DNA from: JAIPFM01 sp964494325
GTDB lineage: Bacteria > Planctomycetota > Phycisphaerae > Sedimentisphaerales > Anaerobacaceae
Reading direction: 5' to 3'
Assembly: GCA_964494325.1 (NCBI GenBank)
Contig: CAZBTJ010000133.1
Span: 1-15,471 of the forward strand
Length of the DNA: 15,471 bases
Below the pieces are notes generated by a model. That model saw only the letters and a program-made list of their open reading frames with translations. It searched no databases and had not been told where the DNA came from. Made by a program: the position numbers and the translations under genes. Below, piece after piece: positions 7,942-13,022 of the stretch; position 1 is the first letter of the stretch, and every line of letters begins with the position of its first letter.

Positions 7942-8928
7942 TTATCCATCTGTGGGAATGTTGAGTTCACCCAAGGTCTTGCGCAACCATGCAAGGGATT
8001 TTTCGATCATGGGACCGCCGGCGCCTTCACATTCCATGCTCAGCACGCCGTCAAAGCCTCTATCTCTCAGAATGGCCAACACCTTCTTGATATTTTCGGC
8101 ATTCACACCGTCACCGATAGCGCATTGACTCACAGCAATACCTGTTTGTTCACCACGCGCGGCTGCAGCCAGAGACTGACTCACGTCTTTGATGTGAGTG
8201 TGCGTAATTTTGTCTTTGAACCGTTCACAAAAGGCCACGGGATCTTGCCCGGCAATGTAGGTATTGCCCGTATCCATGTTCATACGCAAATAGGGTGAAT
8301 CACAAAATGCCAGCATCTTGGCCATCATGTCCGGCTTGGTGGTGAAATAGCCATGCACTTCAATGCTGATGATTATCTCATAGGCCTCTGCCACCTCAAT
8401 AATCTGGCCGTAACTACGTTTCATGATCTCCATGGCTTCATTGTCAGACAGGCCTTCGGGTTTATGAAGTCCGTCCGTGGTGGCAATACGTTCACATCCG
8501 GCCAGCTTGGCCCAGGGGATGGTCTTGAGCACATAAGGGACACCATAAATGGGCCCTTCCTTGCCAGAAAGCGGAAAGGCCGCGTCGACCTGAGAAAACT
8601 GCACACCATATTAGTCCATCTTCTTGCGCAATAGTATTGGATCTTCATAGAGCGCGATATGCGGTTGATACCCCAAACCATGTATCCAGCTTACCCCATC
8701 AATCACCCCACATTCAATACGATGCACGTTGTTGGCTTGGGCCCACTCCAGACATTTCTCAAAGTTCCAATACGCTGAATTAAAGGCGTCCGTGTGAAAT
8801 CCAATTCTCATCATGGGGTTTTCCTTCTTTCTTTCAGACGACGCCCCTACTGCAGCCACACCAGCAAGTGTTGCTGAAGCGGCGGCCACAAATTCACGTC
8901 GTGTTAAATTTGCACTGTTCTTTGACAT
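7942..8928 (-). pseudogene. Tat-exported sugar phosphate isomerase/epimerase (xylose-isomerase-like TIM barrel), interrupted by an in-frame TAA
   Basis: I choose ATG 8928, seven bases after AAGGAT; a nearby ATG at 8934 abuts that site. Residues 8-30 form a Tat signal (LTRREFVAAASATLAGVAA). The mature part begins MMRIGFHTDAFNSAYW and continues VHRIECGVIDGVSWIHGLGY, as in the AP-endonuclease-2/xylose-isomerase-like family. At codon 106 (8611-8613) there is TAA, yet the same frame continues without loss as YGVQFSQVDAAFPLSG to the natural stop at 7942-7944, with the metal/catalytic residues intact (IEVHGYF, MNMDTGN, HTHIKDV, LSMECEG). One AAA-to-TAA change would explain it. A GTG at 8602-8604 could allow reinitiation, making a two-piece protein, but the site before it is weak. 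Full length is 328 codons. It is 41 nt after one ThuA gene and 23 nt before the other, so co-transcribed. Sequencing error is not excluded. Confidence 0.85.
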
Positions 8929-8969
8929 CTTCATATCCTTACCCGGAAAACCCGGAGCTTTGTACTGTG

Positions 8970-9710
8970 TTATGGTTTTATCCCGGAAGTCCATGCCGTG
9001 CCACGACGAAACAACTCAGCCGCCCCTTGATTGCTCAAGGCATTGACGTCATGCCCCAAAACACAGTGAAATACCTTGCCCTTGCCATGCTTCAGCACGA
9101 AGGCCATGGGGTAGACTTTTTTATCAACTTTTGATATGGCACTGGCCAACACCTTGATGGGCACGTCGCCGTCAAGGCAGGTGTACAGCTCATCGGTGAT
9201 GGCGAAATCCTTCATACCAGTGGTGATTGGGTGCTTTTGATCAATGATGTTCACGGTAAACTCGCCAAATGGATCATGCCCTCGCAGCTTGGGATTCCAG
9301 GCACGCCCGGCCAGTTGGGTGAAGTCGTCCTTGAATTCCTGAAAGGCGCCACAGGCAAAATGGACCAATACGAGGCCGCCGCCGTCTCGAACAAAACGGG
9401 TCAGATTATCAAAGGCCTGGCGTCCCGGCACATTGGGATCATAGTTCTTGAAGTGCATGACCACGGCATCATACTGTTTCAGATTGATAGCTTGTAGCTG
9501 GCCCAAATCCTCAACCATGTCCACGTGAAACCTTGAATCAGACACGTAAATTGATTTGAGTATGGGCGCAGTTTGTTGCCATTTATGTCCCGGATAATCT
9601 TCTCCAGTGAGTATCAAGAGTCGTTTTGATTTGGCAGCAGACTGTGGATTGGCCAGGCACCCCTGCACAATCCCCACCAACAGAAGAATAAAAATGAGCT
9701 TACGTTTCAT
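8970..9710 (-). CDS. ThuA-like domain lipoprotein (246 aa)
   Basis: The start is ATG 9710 with GGAAGG six bases upstream. Residues 1-18 are a short basic/hydrophobic signal with a lipobox-like VQGC (Cys18), so a Sec-exported lipoprotein is likely. The ThuA-type fold covers ~28-240: RLLILTGEDYPGHKWQQTAP, YDAVVMHFKNYD, DGGGLVLVHFACGAF, a GHDPFGEFTVNI segment, HPITTGMKDFAITDELYTCL, and the late KGKVFHCVLGHDVNAL ending in a FRRGTAW helix. It is first in the three-gene minus-strand cassette, and its start codon lies only 24 nt from repeat copy B, so the promoter must lie in or beyond that repeat. It is clearly divergent from the other ThuA-like protein (length, export route, inner loops), so this is not a recent tandem duplication. 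The likely role is periplasmic metabolism of an oxidised or disaccharide-derived sugar; substrate unknown. Confidence 0.86.
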   Translation of the reverse strand: MKRKLIFILLLVGIVQGCLANPQSAAKSKRLLILTGEDYPGHKWQQTAPILKSIYVSDSRFHVDMVEDLGQLQAINLKQYDAVVMHFKNYDPNVPGRQAFDNLTRFVRDGGGLVLVHFACGAFQEFKDDFTQLAGRAWNPKLRGHDPFGEFTVNIIDQKHPITTGMKDFAITDELYTCLDGDVPIKVLASAISKVDKKVYPMAFVLKHGKGKVFHCVLGHDVNALSNQGAAELFRRGTAWTSGIKP

Positions 9711-9734
9711 GAGTAACCTTCCAATCTTACATTG

Positions 9735-9987
9735 AGTGAACGACCATGCCCACAGGACATGGTTTCAATTGCCCCTGAAAGGGGTTTCAATACGGAATCC
9801 GCTATCGCGGACTTGTTCTAATAGATCCCTCGACAAGCTCGGGATGACAAGTCACCTTGAACATTTAATCAGCGGTTGCATTCGACCCTGTCATTCCGAA
9901 GCACTGAGGAATCTATTAAGAAAGCCCCGCGAAGCGGATCAACTCTGACCATGCCCACAGGACATGGTTTTACTCGAAAAATAAAAC
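9735..9987 (+). repeat. Direct repeat copy B of the ~254-bp foldback element
   Basis: This is the second copy, same orientation as copy A, offset about 3.1 kb. Differences include GCTATCGCGG versus GCTGGCGCGG, CTAATAG versus CTAACAG, CTCGACAAG versus CTCGGCAAG, and one missing A before the CCCC hairpin. It starts 25 nt upstream of the first ThuA gene's start codon on the minus strand. No target-site duplication is evident on either side. Confidence 0.9.
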
Positions 9988-10087
9988 GCGATTTTCAACT
10001 GAAGTTTTGCAGACTCCAAATTTTCAGGTTTCAGTTCACAGTTTTCGGTATGAAAAACAACCTTTTCTGACTACTGACCACCACAGC

Positions 10088-10102
10088 CCGGCCTGCGGCC
10101 GG
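10088..10102. other. Short GC-rich hairpin
   Basis: CCGGCC-TGC-GGCCGG is a perfect 6-bp stem with a 3-nt loop, in the otherwise featureless spacer 9988-10120. No T-tract follows on either strand, so it is not a standard terminator; it may mark the edge of the neighbouring foldback element. Confidence 0.4.
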
Positions 10103-10120
10103 AACCAAAAGAAATACTAA

Positions 10121-10466
10121 ACCACGAAGAAACGAAGAGCACGAAGGGGGTTACTCACGCTTTGCTTCGTGTTACAACAAAACAACTTGTTGTTTTTTGT
10201 GATCGACATTTAAAGGGGCAAGTTATAAAACTTACATTAACAATGGTTTATAAACGTTTCTTACAGAACCAATTTTTCATCTGTCACAGAAGCGTTCCCT
10301 CTACTACACAGTTTTTTGGGAAACTACGAAAAACGCGAAATGCCGCGAAAAGGCTGTCGCCTCAGTTCTGATCTTTCGCGTATTTTCGCGTATTTCGTAG
10401 TTGAGAATCCCTTGGCTGCGGCCGAAGGCTGCGCCATGTCCTTCGTGTCCTTCGTTTCTTCGTGGT
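10121..10466. repeat. Nested inverted-repeat (foldback) element
   Basis: Outer arms: ACCACGAAGAAACGAAG...CACGAAGG (10121-10147) is answered by CCTTCGTGTCCTTCG...CTTCGTGGT (10440-10466), nearly perfect over 27 bases. Inner arms: 10322-10350 (AACTACGAAAAACGCGAAA...) pair with 10374-10402 (...TATTTCGTAGTT), about 25 of 29 positions, around a 23-nt centre. The 10148-10321 stretch between left outer and left inner arms is AT-rich, unique, and holds a small AAAACAAC-TT-GTTGTTTT hairpin (10179-10196). ACCACGAAG-type arms are familiar from dispersed intergenic repeats in environmental genomes. Open frames on both strands here carry only repeat-derived words and are not called as genes. Confidence 0.8.
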
Positions 10467-10562
10467 AAAATACTCCTTTGTGCGAAGCACGAACAGTTAT
10501 CGGGAAAAACTCTCCAGTTCTTACGACCTTGTAATACAGGGCTTTTTTCAAAACGTCCAGTT
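10467..10562. other. Intergenic tail downstream of the TetR gene
   Basis: This stretch lies between the foldback element and the TetR stop codon. A weak AAAAC/GTTTT stem lies near 10553-10564 without a proper U-tract on the minus strand, so I do not call a terminator. Confidence 0.3.
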
Positions 10563-11183
10563 TTAAGACATCGTCTCTTTGGCTTGAAGCTCCGGCACAG
10601 GCTTGCCGAGTATCTCCAGCAGTCCGGCCACTAAGTTCTCCTGCGCCTGGGGATGGGCAATATGGGGTTCAAACGTGGCCCGTTGTTTGATCCCCTCCAT
10701 GGCAGCAAGCATCATATCAGCCCCTTCGCGCGCATTGTCCACCTGCAACTGGCCCGACGCCTGGGCACCCAGGGTTAAACCCACATACATTTCCCGCACC
10801 GTACTGTAAAACTGGGCCCAACCCTGACGCACATCAGCAAAACGCAAAGACAGGGCAAATACCTCGGTGGTAAAAACACGGCTCCGCTGGTCGATCACAC
10901 AGGTATGAACAGAAAGCTCCAGCACACGACGCAAACGTTCCAGAGGATCAATAATCGTGGCAATTTCACAATGAACCCTTTCCTGATACGTACGGTAATA
11001 ATGGGCGCAGGCCGCAAGAATCAGTTCATGCTTTGATTTGTAGTGACAATAGATCGAGCCTTTGGTGACCCCCGCCTCGGTCGCAATCTGATCCAGACTG
11101 ATCTTGTCAAAACCATGGGTGGCAAACGTTTCAAAGGCCGTTTCAGCCAGTCTTCCAGGCATATGTGGTGCTTTACGTGGCAT
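10563..11183 (-). CDS. TetR/AcrR-family transcriptional regulator (206 aa)
   Basis: The N-terminal DNA-binding domain spans ~8-55: a helix AETAFETFATHGFDKISLDQ, then the helix-turn-helix IATEAGVTKGSIYCHYKSK and the usual KHELI continuation. Residues ~60-195 form an all-helical ligand-binding/dimer domain (ERLRRVLELSVHTC, FTTEVFALSLRFADVRQGW, ADMMLAAMEGIKQRA) without a recognisable ligand class. Length is normal for the family. The ribosome site GGGAG lies four bases before ATG 11183. A promoter candidate sits ~40 nt upstream. The gene is divergent from the URO-D/GH2 unit, separated by ~650 bp that includes a foldback element, so control of that unit is possible but not shown. Other possible targets are itself or the ThuA cassette on its other side. 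Confidence 0.9.
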   Translation of the reverse strand: MPRKAPHMPGRLAETAFETFATHGFDKISLDQIATEAGVTKGSIYCHYKSKHELILAACAHYYRTYQERVHCEIATIIDPLERLRRVLELSVHTCVIDQRSRVFTTEVFALSLRFADVRQGWAQFYSTVREMYVGLTLGAQASGQLQVDNAREGADMMLAAMEGIKQRATFEPHIAHPQAQENLVAGLLEILGKPVPELQAKETMS

Positions 11184-11220
11184 TGAACTCCCTTGAACTT
11201 CTCACAGAAACTCATTCCAT

Positions 11221-11248
11221 ATAATACTGGGCAGTTTTCTATTTTCAA
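11221..11248 (-). promoter_or_regulatory. Candidate sigma-70-type promoter of the TetR gene
   Basis: On the minus strand, TTGAAA (11243-11248) is followed after 16 bases by TATTAT (11221-11226). This would start transcription near 11214, leaving a ~30-nt leader with the GGGAG site. It is found by eye only, and the surroundings are AT-rich. Confidence 0.45.
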
Positions 11249-11334
11249 TCAAAAATACACCTTTTTATCCTGTCAAAAACCTTTCTATCATTTACATACC
11301 CATTAGTATCAATCGAATTCCGCTAAGACGTGTG

Positions 11335-11480
11335 TCGGAGAATCCCGTCGTCGGCCCGAGAGCGAGCGGTTTTGTGACTGGCAAGGACAAAAAGCAGGCG
11401 ATGTCGGTGTATATCGTCGATACAGTCGGACGCTGTCCAGTCGCAAAACAAGCCGCTCGAAGCCAGATCGGATTCTCCAA
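11335..11480. repeat. Imperfect ~145-bp palindromic (foldback) element
   Basis: The arms pair from the outside in: GGAGAATCC (11337-11345) with GGATTCTCC (11470-11478); CGAGCGG (11363-11369) with CCGCTCG (11453-11459); TTTTGTGACTGG (11370-11381) with CCAGTCGCAAAA (11437-11448), with a 4-nt bulge in the right arm. A small GTAT/ATAC stem lies near the centre. Because the sequence is self-complementary, open frames occur on both strands (11292-11525 minus, 11332-11514 plus); neither has a ribosome site or recognisable domain. It is not related by eye to the other two element families in the window. Confidence 0.75.
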
Positions 11481-11543
11481 CAGGCTCCTAGATTGGGCAT
11501 TTATTTTTGAGTGACCCCTTAACATGAAATGAAAACCACCGCC

Positions 11544-11613
11544 GCAAACTGCGCAACCTGGTTAGTATTTTGCGTAAAGTGGCGTTTGCATGCCTCACTC
11601 TATGATGTATGAT
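11544..11613 (+). promoter_or_regulatory. Candidate promoter and overlapping operator for the URO-D/GH2 unit
   Basis: TTTGCA (11585-11590), a 17-base spacer and TATGAT (11608-11613) resemble a sigma-70 promoter. An inverted pair GCAAAC (11544-11549) and GTTTGC (11584-11589) brackets the upstream region, and its right half overlaps the -35 box, as a regulator site might. The resulting leader would be ~215 nt. No experimental support; the spacing of the half sites (34 nt) is wide for a simple dimer. Confidence 0.35.
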
Positions 11614-11619
11614 ACTGCG

Positions 11620-11836
11620 ACATGTGTTGTTTCCTGGGAATACTACGCACACAATTGAAGCGTGGTCTGACCTGATGACCTGATTCAGTCAAGACAGTTT
11701 TGAAGCGACAGTAGCATAAGAATCATATGCCCGCCACAGACTTCACGACGCAGTGAGTCTGGCTCTTGAATAGGCGATTGTCTTGAAAAATCGACTTTCC
11801 TAACAGTAGAACCATGGATGACTGGAGAATGAACGT
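11620..11836 (+). promoter_or_regulatory. Hairpin-rich leader upstream of the URO-D-like gene
   Basis: Visible elements are a tandem GACCTGAT GACCTGAT (11669-11684); a long-range pair TCAAGACA (11689-11696) with TGTCTTGA (11779-11786); and, inside it, a hairpin CAGAC-t-TCAC / GTGA-GTCTG (11737-11761). I recognise no known riboswitch class, and there is no cobalamin-box-like GCCACTG. It may simply be spacer DNA. Confidence 0.35.
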
Positions 11837-12949
11837 ATGACAAAACGAGAAAATCTGTTGAAGTTATACCGGCGTCAAGGTACTGAAGAGATCCCAGTGG
11901 GCATGCATTTCTGCCCATCGCAGGAAGAGGAATTCAGACGTCGCTACCCGAACAAAGAGAGCTATCTCGACCATTTTGGCGCACCATACCGCATCATCTA
12001 TGACCCGGGCTTCCCGTGGAATTTCGATGCCAAGTGGCGTGTACCCAACCGCGAACAGATCAACTGGATGCAGTATTATTCAGAGGACGAGTTCCAGAGG
12101 GACAAGAAGTTTGATCTGTGGGGCACGGCCCACGAAAAGGGCTCAGAAGCGGCTATCCACATGACCCAAATGCACCACCCGTTAAAGAATGCGAATTCAC
12201 TTGAAGACCTTCAGGCCTATCCGTGGCCCGACTTTTCGACGGTTGATTTTTCCTATCTTGACGACGAAGTGAAGGCCATTCACGACAAGGATCTAGCAGC
12301 ATTTGTCTGGGCCGAATGCACCATATGGGAAACAGCATGGTATGTGCGTGGCATGGATAATCTGATGATGGATATGGCCATGGAGGACCCAAAGGCGACC
12401 TGGCTGCTCGACATGATTACTGACAAGGCCTGCGAACGAGCACGCGCTTTTGCAGGAGCCGGGGCCGATATCCTGGGGCTTGGCGATGACGTGGGTATGC
12501 AGGACGCGTTAATGATGTCCCAGACGATGTATCAGCAATGGCTCAAGCCACGCTTAGCCAAGGTGATTGCAGCAGCCAAAGAGATCAAGCCGGATATTCT
12601 GATTAGCTACCATTCCTGCGGCTATGTTACGCCGCTAATTGACGACTTTATCGAGGCTGGCGTGCACATTCTCAATCCAGTGCAACCCGAGTGTATGGAT
12701 TTCAAGGAAGTCTTTGCAGCCTATGGCGGACGCATTTCATTCAATGGCACCATCGGAACACAGCAATTGATGCCCTATGGCACCGCAGAAGAGGTAAAGG
12801 CGGAGGTCAAGCGTAACCTCGAAATCGCCGGGGACCAGGGCGGACTCTTCTGCTGCCCCACTCATATGCTGGAACCCGAAGTGCCCTGGGAAAATATCGA
12901 GGCCTATGTGCAGGCCTGCCGTGAGTTTGCAGAGTCGCCACCCCAGTGA
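11837..12949 (+). CDS. Uroporphyrinogen-decarboxylase-like (URO-D/MtaA-type) protein, 370 aa
   Basis: ATG 11837 follows GGAG (11824-11827) at nine bases. The protein is a soluble TIM barrel with no signal peptide. Family marks: MTKRENLLKLYRRQG at the N-terminus, YPWPDFSTVDFSYL, GLGDDVGMQDALMMS, and near the end YHSCGYVTPLIDDFIEAGV, LNPVQPECMD, FNGTIGTQQLMPYGTAEEV and a C-C-P-T-H segment. His259-x-Cys261 with Cys339/Cys340 matches the H-x-C...C zinc site of corrinoid-dependent methyltransferases (MtaA/CmuA type) rather than heme-pathway HemE. Known: such proteins move methyl groups between corrinoid proteins and thiols; many sugar-locus members are unassigned. No corrinoid protein is in the window. 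It precedes the GH2 gene by 73 nt, probably one operon. Function is therefore only a family-level call. Confidence 0.83.
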   Translation: MTKRENLLKLYRRQGTEEIPVGMHFCPSQEEEFRRRYPNKESYLDHFGAPYRIIYDPGFPWNFDAKWRVPNREQINWMQYYSEDEFQRDKKFDLWGTAHEKGSEAAIHMTQMHHPLKNANSLEDLQAYPWPDFSTVDFSYLDDEVKAIHDKDLAAFVWAECTIWETAWYVRGMDNLMMDMAMEDPKATWLLDMITDKACERARAFAGAGADILGLGDDVGMQDALMMSQTMYQQWLKPRLAKVIAAAKEIKPDILISYHSCGYVTPLIDDFIEAGVHILNPVQPECMDFKEVFAAYGGRISFNGTIGTQQLMPYGTAEEVKAEVKRNLEIAGDQGGLFCCPTHMLEPEVPWENIEAYVQACREFAESPPQ

Positions 12950-13022
12950 TGGAGACGTGCTTTCTGGAGACAATGAAATCAGTGAGTGATTCTCAGTTTA
13001 GAATTTGTTAGGAGTTGTTGAT

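Noticed and set aside
8602..8613. TAA as a recoded sense codon (alternative genetic code)
   Set aside because: TAA ends several intact genes here (LamG, isomerase, first ThuA, TetR, TMTC-like), so genome-wide reassignment is not supported.
6632..9987. Composite transposon or IS-flanked island
   Set aside because: Neither repeat copy encodes a transposase, and no terminal inverted repeats or target-site duplications bound the whole unit.
9736..10070. Two plus-strand open frames over repeat copy B
   Set aside because: Same repeat-derived words as copy A; no ribosome site and no conserved protein features.
10440..10466. CRISPR-like array from the repeated GAAG/TTCG words
   Set aside because: There are only inverted arm pairs and short degenerate words, with no regular spacer-repeat periodicity and no cas genes.
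10162..10551. Open frames on both strands of the 10.1-10.5 kb region
   Set aside because: They cover the nested foldback arms; the protein words (HEETKDTKD, KYAKIRE) are translations of the repeat, not a gene.
10553..10564. Terminator for the TetR gene
   Set aside because: The AAAAC/GTTTT stem is only 5 bp, AT-rich, overlaps the stop codon, and lacks a U-tract on the minus strand.
11292..11525. Open frames on both strands over the palindromic element
   Set aside because: Self-complementary sequence readily keeps both strands open; no ribosome site and no known domain, so treated as repeat.
11620..11836. Cobalamin riboswitch before the URO-D-like gene
   Set aside because: No cobalamin box or matching core could be seen in the leader.
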